NCBI GenBank assembly: GCA_963845895.1
Contig: CAWJTN010000001.1
Span: 930,001-994,000, forward strand
Direction of reading: 5' to 3'
From: CAWJTN01 sp963845895
Lineage (GTDB): Bacteria > Patescibacteriota > Microgenomatia > UBA1406 > GWC2-37-13
DNA length: 64,000 bases
Both the position numbers and the translations under genes were made by a program. The number at the start of each line of letters is the position of its first letter. Position 1 is the stretch's first letter. Below, piece after piece: positions 22,753 to 30,707 of the stretch. Under the pieces are notes generated by a model. The model ran no database searches and was not told where the DNA came from. It saw only the letters and a list, made by a program, of their open reading frames with translations.

Positions 22753-23370
22753 TTAAAGTTTACGGCGTTTTAATAGTAGTGAGTTGGTAACTACGGAGAT
22801 GGAACTTAAGGCCATGGTGAGGGAGGCGAAGATCGGGTTGATTTTTCCAAGCATGGCTACAGGTATAAGGATTACGTTATATCCAAAAGCCCAGAAAAGG
22901 TTTAATTTTATAGTTCTCATTGTCTTTTTTGACAATTCAATTGCTTTTGCGACTGACCGTAAGTCTTTATTAACGAGCGTTATATCTGCCGATTCAATCG
23001 CAACATCGGTTCCGGTTCCCATAGCAATCCCTACATCGGCTGCAGCTAAAGCAGGAGCGTCGTTAATTCCGTCGCCGATAAAAGCCACTTTAGATTTTAG
23101 ACTGTTAGATTTTAGCTTTGAGACTATTTTTTCTTTTTCTTGTGGAAGAACTTCTGCAAAAACGTTTTTTGAGCTGATTCCAGCTTCTTTTGCAATTGCT
23201 TTTGCAGTATTTTTATTATCACCTGTTATCATGTAGACATTAATTCCCATGTTACCTAAAATTTTAATGGCTTCTTTTGCAGATTCTTTTAGGGTATCTG
23301 CCAATGCTATTGCCCCAATCGGCTTGTCCTCAATATACATATAAATGACTGTTTTCCCTTGGTTTAACAA
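22753..23370 (-). CDS. copA: copper P1B-ATPase, C-terminal part (frameshifted from the N-terminal part)
   Basis: This frame continues the ATPase encoded at 23378-25009. It carries the end of the nucleotide-binding domain (GKTVIYMYIEDKPIGAIALADT), the hinge motif GDGINDAPALAAADVG, and the last two membrane helices with YNVILIPVAM. The two frames are offset by one base. The switch must fall before the TGA at about 23381, just upstream of an eight-A run (23369-23376 as T on the plus strand). Reading on after the shift gives FEKKLLNQGKTV, exactly what the family expects. A one-base sequencing or assembly error is the simplest cause; pseudogene formation or programmed +1 shifting are alternatives. 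Confidence 0.85.
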   Translation of the reverse strand: MLNQGKTVIYMYIEDKPIGAIALADTLKESAKEAIKILGNMGINVYMITGDNKNTAKAIAKEAGISSKNVFAEVLPQEKEKIVSKLKSNSLKSKVAFIGDGINDAPALAAADVGIAMGTGTDVAIESADITLVNKDLRSVAKAIELSKKTMRTIKLNLFWAFGYNVILIPVAMLGKINPIFASLTMALSSISVVTNSLLLKRRKL

Positions 23371-23377
23371 TTTTTTT

Positions 23378-25009
23378 TCAAATCCTGTTCAAATTATTTA
23401 ATCCATCTAGTTTTTTTCCTGCAAAAACTTTTTTTCCATCAATTATTCCTTCAACGCCTTTTCCTGTTATTGCTTTAAATGTTTCGACGGAGCTCAGCAC
23501 AAGTTCTTTCGACTCTGCAGCATTTACAATAGCTTCTGCAAGCGGATGTTCTGAATATTTTTCTAATGAAGCTGCTAGTTGTAAAACTACGTTTTCAGCT
23601 TTCACCCCCGAGGTGGAGTTTGAGCTTTTATCACGCAACACCTCGGGGGTGTTCTCCATGCTGCTATTATTGAGAGTAATAATATCTGTTACCACAGGTT
23701 TACCTTTAGTCAGGGTTCCTGTTTTGTCAAAAATCACTGCTTTAATTTTATTTGCAGTCTCAAGGGCTTGCGCATCTTTAATCAAAATTCCATTCTGTGC
23801 ACCGATTCCGGTTCCGACCATTATTGCAGTTGGAGTAGCCAAGCCCATGGCACAGGGACAAGCGATAATTAAGACGGCAATGGCGTTTAACATTGCAAAA
23901 ATAAATGCCGGTTGTGGACCAAAATTAAACCAAAGGATAAAAGTTGAAATGGCAAGCATGATGACAATTGGGACAAAATAAGAAGAAACAATATCTGCCA
24001 GCCTTTGGATTGGTGCTTTGTTTCCTTGGGCCTCTTCAACAAGTTTTATAATCTGGCCTAACATTGTTTCTTTACCAATCTTTGTTGCCTTATAGAGAAA
24101 GGTTCCGGATTTGTTTATAGTTGCGCCAATGACAGTATCACCTTTAAATTTATCCACGGGAATGCTTTCGCCTGTGACCATCGATTCGTCGATTGATGAT
24201 TCTCCTTCGATAATTACTCCGTCAACAGGAATTTTTTCACCCGGTCTTACTCTGATCAAATCTCCAACCCTGACGTTTTCAATCGGAATGTCAATCTCTT
24301 TGTTCTGTCGGACTACTCGAGCAGTTTTTGCTTGCAGCCCGATTAATTTTTTTATTGCATCGGAAGTTTTTATTTTAGCTCTTGCCTCAAAATAACGGCC
24401 CAACAATATCAAAGCAATAATTACGGATGACACATCAAAGTAAGGTGTAGTGTTTAGATTGTTAGACATTAGAATATTAGGAAAGAAGGTAACAAAAACA
24501 GAATATCCGAAGGCGATAGACGTTCCTAAGGCAACTAAAGTATCCATGTTGGCCGTTCTATGTTTTAATGCCGGAATTGTTGCTCTATAAAATGTTAGTC
24601 CTGCCCAAAACTGCACAGGGATTGCTAATAAAAGCTGAATTAATGGACTTCTTAAAAAGGGTAGCGAAGTGTTCATTAAAATCGGAAAACTACCCCAAAG
24701 GATTAATCCACCCAAAAATAAACTAATGATAACTTTCAGTTGCAATCTTTTAAGTTCAATTTCTTTTTCAATTTTTTCCTGATCGACATGTTGGACTTTA
24801 TCTTCTAATAAAGCTTCATATCCGACGTTTTCTACTGCTTGAGCTAGGGATCGATCGTTAACTTTTGTTGAATCATACGTGACAGTTGCCTTTTCGGTTG
24901 CCAGGTTAACATTTGCCAGAGAGACACCAGGAACTGAAGAAAGAGCTTTTTCCAAAGTGTAAACGCATGACGCGCAATGCATGCCTTTAATTGAAAATGA
25001 TTTCTTCAT
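23378..25009 (-). CDS. copA: copper P1B-ATPase, N-terminal part
   Basis: P1B-type ATPases pump Cu(I) out of the cytoplasm. In order: an HMA domain with GMHCASC (residues 9-15), membrane helices, the actuator loop TGES, the copper-binding CPC helix (IACPCAMGLATP), and the phosphorylated DKTGT followed by TLTKG. A 21-residue insert in the nucleotide-binding domain comes from the 63-nt palindrome at 23597-23659; it follows VVTDIITLNN and precedes the SEHPLAEAI helix, a surface loop. The frame stops at a TGA and continues one base out of phase at 23370. The ATG at 25009 overlaps the upstream cupredoxin stop by 4 nt, so translation is coupled. Confidence 0.92.
   Translation of the reverse strand: MKKSFSIKGMHCASCVYTLEKALSSVPGVSLANVNLATEKATVTYDSTKVNDRSLAQAVENVGYEALLEDKVQHVDQEKIEKEIELKRLQLKVIISLFLGGLILWGSFPILMNTSLPFLRSPLIQLLLAIPVQFWAGLTFYRATIPALKHRTANMDTLVALGTSIAFGYSVFVTFFPNILMSNNLNTTPYFDVSSVIIALILLGRYFEARAKIKTSDAIKKLIGLQAKTARVVRQNKEIDIPIENVRVGDLIRVRPGEKIPVDGVIIEGESSIDESMVTGESIPVDKFKGDTVIGATINKSGTFLYKATKIGKETMLGQIIKLVEEAQGNKAPIQRLADIVSSYFVPIVIMLAISTFILWFNFGPQPAFIFAMLNAIAVLIIACPCAMGLATPTAIMVGTGIGAQNGILIKDAQALETANKIKAVIFDKTGTLTKGKPVVTDIITLNNSSMENTPEVLRDKSSNSTSGVKAENVVLQLAASLEKYSEHPLAEAIVNAAESKELVLSSVETFKAITGKGVEGIIDGKKVFAGKKLDGLNNLNRI
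23597..23659. repeat. 63-nt palindromic element inside copA (copy 2)
   Basis: Identical to 836-898 except for one C/T change in the loop. The 13-bp arms CACCCCCGAGGTG/CACCTCGGGGGTG are conserved without change. As in def, it is read on the minus strand in the frame that gives MENTPEVLRDKSS. Confidence 0.92.
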
Positions 25010-25365
25010 TTTACAATTAGTTTTCCATGGAACATTCCCATTCCACAGGAGAATTTATATTCGCCAGTTTTTTTTGGAGTCAGATCAATTTTTACTTTTT
25101 TATTCATCGGTAGATATTTTTTAATATTGAAATCGGATAATATAACTTCTTCTAAACAAGGATTAGCATCTTTACGAATTAAAGTGATAGACGTTGTTTT
25201 ATTTTTTGGAATAGAAATAGTTTCCGGCACATAACCTCCATCTACAGTTATAGTGATTTTTTCTTTAACTTCAATTACCTTCTCTTTTTTCAGCAAAAAA
25301 AACCAGTAGGTTAAAGCAATTCCAAATATTCCAGCAATTGTTACCAATAATTTATCTAAACTCAT
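25006..25365 (-). CDS. membrane-anchored cupredoxin-like copper protein
   Basis: The 119-residue protein has an N-terminal membrane anchor (LLVTIAGIFGIALTYWFFLL, about 6-25) and a single cupredoxin-like beta-sandwich outside the membrane. The likely copper ligands are the Cys of NPCLEEV, the Cys and Mets of FSCGMGMFHG near the C-terminus, and that His. The pattern (PETISIPKNKTTSITLIRKD ... FSCGMGM) matches the cupredoxin_1-type domains found beside CopA. It lies between csoR and copA, with start and stop codons overlapping or nearly so on each side, and probably hands copper to or from the pump. Confidence 0.8.
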   Translation of the reverse strand: MSLDKLLVTIAGIFGIALTYWFFLLKKEKVIEVKEKITITVDGGYVPETISIPKNKTTSITLIRKDANPCLEEVILSDFNIKKYLPMNKKVKIDLTPKKTGEYKFSCGMGMFHGKLIVK

Positions 25366-25366
25366 A

Positions 25367-25636
25367 TTATTCTGATCTTTTAAATACTTCTATGATCTCT
25401 TTTATTGCTTCGATGCTGTTTCCTTTTTTAATTGCATCTGAAGCGCAGGTTTTTAGATGATTTTCAAGCACTAAAGTATCAACTTCTTTTAGTGCGCTTT
25501 GGACAGCTTGAGATTGATGAAGGACATCGATGCAATATTTATCTTCTTCAAACATTTCAATAACTTTTTTGAGGTGGCCCTGAGAAATTTTTAAGCGATG
25601 CAAAATTTTTTCCTTGAAATCTTTTGGTCTGAACAT
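25367..25636 (-). CDS. csoR: CsoR-family copper-sensing repressor
   Basis: CsoR proteins are all-helical tetramers that leave DNA when Cu(I) binds. This 89-residue protein begins with the usual HRLKISQGHLKKVIEM helix and keeps the Cys-His-Cys copper site: Cys35 (DKYCIDV), His60 and Cys64 (LENHLKTCASDA). It heads the minus-strand copper operon (csoR, cupredoxin, copA). A G-tract dyad typical of CsoR operators lies 50 nt upstream, in the promoter of the divergent HMA/TauE gene, so it likely regulates both directions. Confidence 0.9.
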   Translation of the reverse strand: MFRPKDFKEKILHRLKISQGHLKKVIEMFEEDKYCIDVLHQSQAVQSALKEVDTLVLENHLKTCASDAIKKGNSIEAIKEIIEVFKRSE

Positions 25637-25678
25637 GATGATTTAAATTTATAATTTTTAATTTTTAAGAAATTACTC

Positions 25679-25707
25679 TTGACAAATCCCCCCTATGGGG
25701 ATATATT
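25679..25707 (+). promoter_or_regulatory. promoter with CsoR-type operator in the spacer
   Basis: TTGACA (25679-25684) and TATATT (25702-25707) are 17 nt apart. Almost the whole spacer (25686-25702) is the dyad ATCCCC-CCTAT-GGGGAT, the C-tract/G-tract palindrome known for CsoR operators. Repressor bound there would block polymerase. The gene it drives starts at 25754. Confidence 0.8.
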
Positions 25708-25753
25708 AGAGTATTGTAGATTTTTTGTCAAGCCTTTCTATATAATTTTTAAT

Positions 25754-26902
25754 ATGGCGAGAATAAAAAAAGCGACTCTTTATGTTACGGGGATGCATTG
25801 TCCTTCCTGCGAAATAATGATGAATGATAAATTCAGAGAACTTCATAATGTCAAAGATGTCAAAGCAAATCATAGGAAGCGGGAAGTGAAGATTTCTTAC
25901 GTAGGACAATTTGGAGAAGAGGAAAAAGATTTGGTAAATAAAAAAATAGAACCGTTTGGTTATCGAGCTGAGCTCGATAATAACCACGCTGAGCGTGGAT
26001 ATGAAATGGAGCCGTTGTCAAAAAGACTTTTTGATTTTGGAGCAATCGCTTTAATTATTTTTATTTTGTTTTATTTCGCTCAGGAACTCAATTTGATCCC
26101 CAGCATTTCAGCCAGTTCTACCTTGACACTCTCAACGATTTTTATTCTAGGTTTGGTTGCCTCAACTTCAACCTGTATGGCGACTTCAGGCGCTTTATTT
26201 TTGGCTACTGTAGGGAAATTAAACAATACAACAATGAAACAATCAAACAATTTAATACCTGCAGTTAGCTTTAATTTAGGACGGATTATTTCTTACGGTT
26301 TTTTTGGATTTATTGCAGGTTTAGTTGGTAAAACTCTCATAAGCAATTTTCAAATTTCATCTCTACTGACGATGTTTGTCGCTTTTTTTATGGTAATCAT
26401 TGGTTTGGATATGACAAAAATAATATCCTTGCAAAGTTTTTTTACCCAAAGATTCACCACAAATATTTTTGAGAAATTGGAACATAGATTGATAAAAAAT
26501 CCAAAAAAAACTGCTTTTTTTCTCGGTGCCATTACTTATCTTTTGCCCTGCGGTTTTACCCAGACAGTTCAACTTTACGCTTTAGGTTTGGCCAATCCAT
26601 GGACAAGCTCATTGATTATGATTGTGTTTGCAATAGGAACCACGCCTATGTTGTTAACCATTGGATTTACTTCATCTTCTCTGACAAAATCTTCCTATTT
26701 TCCGATGGTTCAAAAGGTGATGGGGACCTTAGTTTTTCTGATCGGATTATTTTATCTAAATAATTTTTTAGGAATTTACGGTATCAGCCCAATTTCTTTA
26801 GGAAAAACCAGTAACCAAGTTTTAGGCTCAAATGTAGAGCTTAAGAGATGGAGTTCAAGTTGTAAGCATGAATGTCAACTCAACGGGATACAGCCCAAAT
26901 AA
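25754..26902 (+). CDS. HMA plus sulfite-exporter/TauE-like membrane protein (frameshifted from its cupredoxin end)
   Basis: The 382-residue product joins an N-terminal heavy-metal domain (GMHCPSC, residues 13-19) to a six- or seven-helix membrane part of the TauE/SafE- or DsbD-like type found in copper handling. Notable are TCMATSGALFLATVG and FFLGAITYLLPCGFTQ, with the Cys placement of such transporters. Two repeat inserts are in frame: YRAELDNNHAERG at the end of the HMA domain (25960-26001) and NNTTMKQSNNL between helices. The last about 15 residues after NVELK are read in the wrong frame. Removing one A near 26846 restores DGVQVVSMNVN and continues into the next frame. The start is the ATG at 25754. 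Confidence 0.82.
   Translation: MARIKKATLYVTGMHCPSCEIMMNDKFRELHNVKDVKANHRKREVKISYVGQFGEEEKDLVNKKIEPFGYRAELDNNHAERGYEMEPLSKRLFDFGAIALIIFILFYFAQELNLIPSISASSTLTLSTIFILGLVASTSTCMATSGALFLATVGKLNNTTMKQSNNLIPAVSFNLGRIISYGFFGFIAGLVGKTLISNFQISSLLTMFVAFFMVIIGLDMTKIISLQSFFTQRFTTNIFEKLEHRLIKNPKKTAFFLGAITYLLPCGFTQTVQLYALGLANPWTSSLIMIVFAIGTTPMLLTIGFTSSSLTKSSYFPMVQKVMGTLVFLIGLFYLNNFLGIYGISPISLGKTSNQVLGSNVELKRWSSSCKHECQLNGIQPK
25960..26001. repeat. double 21-nt palindrome read in frame
   Basis: Two adjacent palindromes of 21 nt each: TTATCGAGCT-G-AGCTCGATAA (25960-25980) and TAACCACGCTGAGCGTGGATA (25981-26001). The first differs by only one central base from 50385-50405, where it is also followed by a second, different palindrome. 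Confidence 0.85.
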
Positions 26903-27119
26903 TTTTACTGTTAAGAAAAATATTCCTGTCAGATGGAATATAAATGGCGATAATGTTTTTGGCTGCCAGGGATATTTGGTGATGCCAAAGTTAGGAATAC
27001 AAAAGGTTTTAACTAAAGGTCAAAACGTAATCGAATTTACCCCAACTGAAGAGGGAGTTATCAATTTTTCCTGTGCGATGGGAATGTATAGGGGTGTGTT
27101 TAATGTTGTAGGTGGATAA
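26868..27119 (+). CDS. cupredoxin domain, C-terminal end of the HMA-TauE-like protein
   Basis: The 83-residue frame holds a complete cupredoxin-like domain: GYSPNNFTVKKNIPVRWNIN, then GCQGYLVMPKLG, and FSCAMGMYRG with a Cys and Mets as copper ligands. In relatives this domain is fused to the end of the HMA-TauE protein. Upstream in this frame the codons read DGVQVVSMNVNSTGYS, and the shift from the previous frame is one base at 26845-26850. Either the single protein is broken by an error, or the ATG at 26868 gives a separate small protein. Confidence 0.75.
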   Translation: MNVNSTGYSPNNFTVKKNIPVRWNINGDNVFGCQGYLVMPKLGIQKVLTKGQNVIEFTPTEEGVINFSCAMGMYRGVFNVVGG

Positions 27120-27786
27120 TTAGATTCTAGAATAATGATTTCTTACTATTTGTAATGCTTCACTTAGTGAATAGCCACTAGTTCTTTTCCCTAAAACACC
27201 TTTAGGATCAAAGGGTTTTACACGTATTCCAAGCATACCAGGATTGTTTTCAGTAGCATAACGTGAATCATCAACTATTGGGATATCAAAAGGTTTTGCA
27301 AAAAGGGGAGCTATTCTTTTTCTAGCGGGTACAGCATCAAGAAAATCATTCTTATTAAATTGTTTGCCAATATTTTGTATTAACTGCAAATATTCTTCTA
27401 CAATCTTGTCTGTATATGTCTGACTTCCTGGTCTAATATCTTCAAATGCAGCATGTTGAGTAATAAAAACCCACGCTGATATATCCATTAACACCAAATC
27501 ATCCCTCCATAAATTATTTTTCCTTAAAAAATCCTCATATATATTCCATGCCCTATGATCTGAAGTAGTAACAATACAAACCTGGCCTAATTTTCTTGCT
27601 TCATTTAAAAAATTAGGCGCTTCTGGATTTAAAGTTAAAGGTGTTAATGAGTCAGCAATCGTCTCGTTAAAATCTACAACAATTGGTTTAGGTAAACTTC
27701 TTAACTCATCTAATACTTCGTATGCAGGATTACCCCTCTTGAAAGTTTCATTCAGTGTGTGTGGCTAATATTACTTCTTTTGACAT
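27120..27786 (-). CDS. HAD-like phosphatase, N-terminus frameshifted
   Basis: The main frame (stop 27120, open up to about 27764) encodes a HAD-fold protein. Motif I-like VVDFNETIAD contains Asp but Asn in place of the usual second Asp, motif II is VTTSDHRAW, and the C-terminal PIVDDSRYATENNPGM matches motif IV. It has no in-frame ATG at its beginning. An ATG at 27786 opens MSKEVILATHTE in another phase and then hits TGA in a CACACAC tract. A shift there joins the two. From the first internal ATG the product would be only 125 residues and would lack motif I. Either an indel or an atypical start is involved. Confidence 0.6.
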
Positions 27787-27863
27787 AGATGATTAGAACT
27801 AATTTATATTGTAGGATATTTTTTGTAAATTGCAAATTTTTGAGCGTAGATATGGTTACTTCA

Positions 27864-28418
27864 TTATTTTAATAAATTGAAGTGTTTTACTTTTCTTCCT
27901 AATTTAAAAATTAATAAAGAAATTGAAACGCCTAAAATTGCTCCAACAAACACATCAAAAAAATAGTGTACTCCGAGGTAGATTCGTGACAGGCCGATTA
28001 AAAAAGCAATAAGATAGTAAATCCACTTTCTTTTTTTATCAAAAGCAGCAAAGACTACAGCCGAAGCAAAAGCTGTTGTCGCATGGCCGGAGGGGAAGGA
28101 ATAGTCAGAAGGGCAAGAATAATTGTTAGATTGCTGGGTTGTTAAACTGTTTTGGCACGGTCTTGTTCTTTTAACCACATCTTTAATTATGGTGGTCAAG
28201 ATTATTGAAGAGATAAAAACTAAGACAAAATAAATTATAAATTTATGATTTCTGCTTTCCTCGAAAATAAAAAGTAAAGCCAAAATAACTATCCAAATTA
28301 AAATAGAGTAACCTCGTTGGGAAAAGAAAGAAAAGAAAAGAGTAAAGAGCTGATTGTGGGGGATAATGAAATTTATGAAGTTTGTAAAGTTAAGATCAAG
28401 TTTATAGAGTAAATCCAT
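27864..28418 (-). CDS. PAP2-family membrane phosphatase
   Basis: The 184-residue, five- to six-helix membrane protein has all three PAP2 motifs: KDVVKRTRPC (KxxxxxxRP), PSGHATTAF (PSGH) and SRIYLGVHYFFDV (SRxxxxxHxxxD). Such enzymes dephosphorylate undecaprenyl pyrophosphate or phosphatidate at the outer face. Between motifs one and two, SLTTQQSNNYS is encoded by an in-frame AACAAT-type repeat. The gene stands alone between the HAD and PfkB genes. Recycling of undecaprenyl pyrophosphate fits the many envelope genes nearby, but this is inference. Confidence 0.9.
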   Translation of the reverse strand: MDLLYKLDLNFTNFINFIIPHNQLFTLFFSFFSQRGYSILIWIVILALLFIFEESRNHKFIIYFVLVFISSIILTTIIKDVVKRTRPCQNSLTTQQSNNYSCPSDYSFPSGHATTAFASAVVFAAFDKKRKWIYYLIAFLIGLSRIYLGVHYFFDVFVGAILGVSISLLIFKLGRKVKHFNLLK

Positions 28419-28430
28419 ATTTGATTATAT

Positions 28431-28472
28431 AAGTTCAAATTAGGTTTTGGATTTGATTTGTCATTTGAACTT
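28431..28472. repeat. AAGTTCAAAT inverted repeat forming the 3' end of the kinase gene
   Basis: AAGTTCAAAT (28431-28440) pairs with ATTTGAACTT (28463-28472). The second arm encodes the last residues (NLKFK) and the TGA of the PfkB-family gene. It can also serve as that gene's terminator. Confidence 0.55.
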
Positions 28473-29405
28473 AAGATTTTGAACTTTAGAAAGTCTTTTT
28501 TCAAATTCTTTCTTGTTAAATTTCAGATTCATTGTACCTTTTACCTCAACAGCAAACGAGGCCGTGACTGCCCCCATCCACCCACAAGTTTTTACAGGAA
28601 AATTGTTTAGGTAGCCGTAAATAAACCCCGCTCTATATGCATCTCCGGCACCTGTTGGATCAATTGTTTTCACTTTGCAAATCCCAATTTTGTATTTTTT
28701 ACCATTAGTTAATACTTCTGATCCTTTATCTGCAAAAGTAGTAATCAAAATTTGATTCTGTTTCAAACTACTAGCGAAAGATGCTCCAGTTCTTTTTTCA
28801 ATAAGTCCTATCTCATAGTCGTTGCCAAAAATTATTTTAGCGAATTTTATTCCTTTCAAAAGCAATTCTTTTGACGCAAGAGGAATATTGAATCCCATGT
28901 CAAATACAAACTCCATTCTGTATTTAATACACTCATCTATAAATTTTTCCTTTGCTTTCAGTTCATTCGGAGTAATTAGTACGATAATATTTTTGGAATT
29001 TTTTTGAAAAGGAGTAAGACTTAAATTTTTTGTAAATCTCATTACTCCTTGAGAGTACATCCAAATTTGGTTATCACGTTTATCAGTAATTGCGAATCCG
29101 GCAGCAGTATGAGTTTGGTTATAAATTTTAATAAAATCAGATGTTATTTTATTACGAAATAAGAATTTTTTATATTCAGAAAAATCATTTCCGCCAACTC
29201 CCAATATTAAGGTTGGATGATTCAATTTACTCAAGTAAAATCCTTGGTTGCCGGCAGTTCCTCCAAAGCTTTTTTTGTAATGATCCGTAAGTAAAGAGAT
29301 GTTGATCTGGTGAATTTTTTCTGGAAGAATATAATTTGAAAAATAATTATTGAAGTCAAATATGTAGTCATAAGCTAATGTTCCAGTAACAACAACGGTT
29401 TTCAT
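28461..29405 (-). CDS. PfkB-family kinase, probable adenosine kinase
   Basis: The 314-residue ribokinase-fold protein has the N-terminal GGTAGNQGFYLSKL motif (about 49-62) and the C-terminal DPTGAGDAYRAGF anion hole with its catalytic Asp (about 254-266). The family phosphorylates sugars or nucleosides. It starts 43 nt from, and divergent to, S-adenosylhomocysteine hydrolase. Because that enzyme releases adenosine, adenosine kinase (adenosine to AMP) is the best guess; ribokinase or fructokinase is less likely. The last residues come from a repeat. Confidence 0.8.
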   Translation of the reverse strand: MKTVVVTGTLAYDYIFDFNNYFSNYILPEKIHQINISLLTDHYKKSFGGTAGNQGFYLSKLNHPTLILGVGGNDFSEYKKFLFRNKITSDFIKIYNQTHTAAGFAITDKRDNQIWMYSQGVMRFTKNLSLTPFQKNSKNIIVLITPNELKAKEKFIDECIKYRMEFVFDMGFNIPLASKELLLKGIKFAKIIFGNDYEIGLIEKRTGASFASSLKQNQILITTFADKGSEVLTNGKKYKIGICKVKTIDPTGAGDAYRAGFIYGYLNNFPVKTCGWMGAVTASFAVEVKGTMNLKFNKKEFEKRLSKVQNLKFK

Positions 29406-29448
29406 TGCAATCTATTGTATCGTTTGTTATATTAAAACACAATAAAAA

Positions 29449-30705
29449 ATGAGCAAAGTTAAATATCCAAAACTTGCAAAACAGGGGAAACTTAAGATAG
29501 ACTGGGCGAAGACTCAAATGCCAGTTTTACTTCACATTGAAAAAGAATATAAAAAGGAAAAACCGTTTATAAATCTTTCAATCGCAGCTTGTCTACATGT
29601 TACAAAAGAAACCGCAGTTTTAGTAAATGTTCTTAAATCAGGTGGTGCCAAAGTTTTCCTTGCAGGATCAAATCCTTTATCGACACAGGATGATATTGCA
29701 GCCAGTTTAGCAAAAGATGGAATTGAAACATATGCTTGGCGAGGAGCGACAGACAAGGAATATTATTGGTGTATTAATCAAGTTTTAGATAGTAAACCCA
29801 ATATTACTCTTGATGATGGTTGTGACTTGGTAACAACAGTTCACAAAAAAAGGAAAGAGCTTTTGAAAAATATAATCGGAGGGCAAGAAGAAACGACAAC
29901 GGGTGTGATTCGTTTGCGAGCCATGGCTAAAGATAAGATTTTGAGATATCCAATGATTGCGGTTAATGACACACCAACAAAACACATGTTTGATAACGTT
30001 TATGGAACAGGTCAAAGCACAATTGACGGAATATTACGAGCCACAAATATACTATTGGCCGGAAAGATTTTCGTTATCATCGGTTATGGTTATTGTGGTA
30101 GAGGCTTAGCCAACAGGGCAAGAGGAATGGGATCCAAAGTAATAATTTGCGAAGTTGATCCGGTGAGAGCATTGCAGGCTGTTATGGATGGTTTTTATGT
30201 CATGCCTTTGATTAAAGCTTCTGAAAAAGGTGATATATTTGTTACTGTTACTGGAGGTAAAAATAATTTAGGAAAAGGACATTATAAAAAAATGAAAAAT
30301 GGAGTTATTTTAGCAAACGCTGGACATTTTGATGTTGAGTTAAATATTCCTGAATTATCTGAATTAGCGAAATCAAAAAGAGTAATAAAAGAAAATGTCG
30401 AGGAATTTACTTTAAAAAACGGAAAGAAAATCTATCTTTTGGCAGAAGGAAGGTTAGTTAATCTTGCTGCTGCTGAAGGACATCCTTCTTCTGTTATGGA
30501 TATGTCATTCGCCAACCATGCTCTTTGCGCGAGGTGGTTGGTTAAAAATAAAAACTATAAAAGTTTAAACAGTCAAGTTTATGATGTGCCAAAAGAAATT
30601 GACGAAAGAATTGCTCGATTGAAGCTTGAAAGTTTAGGAATCAAAATTGACACTTTGACTAAAAAACAAAAAAAATACTTAAATTCATGGAGCGAAGGCA
30701 CATAA
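29449..30705 (+). CDS. ahcY: S-adenosylhomocysteine hydrolase
   Basis: AhcY splits S-adenosylhomocysteine to adenosine and homocysteine with bound NAD, keeping methyltransferases active. The 418-residue protein has TLDDGCDLVTTVH, the NAD-binding loop IIGYGYCGRGLA (about residues 204-215), VTVTGG and the C-terminal LLAEGRLVNLAAAEGHPSSVM. It lacks the roughly 40-residue insertion of eukaryotic forms, as expected of the archaeal/thermophile type. It is divergent from the PfkB kinase, and the HAD gene follows 3 nt after its stop. Several methyltransferases in this window would make its substrate. Confidence 0.95.
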   Translation: MSKVKYPKLAKQGKLKIDWAKTQMPVLLHIEKEYKKEKPFINLSIAACLHVTKETAVLVNVLKSGGAKVFLAGSNPLSTQDDIAASLAKDGIETYAWRGATDKEYYWCINQVLDSKPNITLDDGCDLVTTVHKKRKELLKNIIGGQEETTTGVIRLRAMAKDKILRYPMIAVNDTPTKHMFDNVYGTGQSTIDGILRATNILLAGKIFVIIGYGYCGRGLANRARGMGSKVIICEVDPVRALQAVMDGFYVMPLIKASEKGDIFVTVTGGKNNLGKGHYKKMKNGVILANAGHFDVELNIPELSELAKSKRVIKENVEEFTLKNGKKIYLLAEGRLVNLAAAEGHPSSVMDMSFANHALCARWLVKNKNYKSLNSQVYDVPKEIDERIARLKLESLGIKIDTLTKKQKKYLNSWSEGT

Positions 30706-30707
30706 TT

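Noticed and set aside
23370..23390. TGA read as an amino acid, explaining the broken copA
   Set aside because: Other intact genes here end in TGA (for example at 49235, 40493 and 63138), and reading through the copA TGA in the same frame does not recover the homologous protein; a frame change is required.
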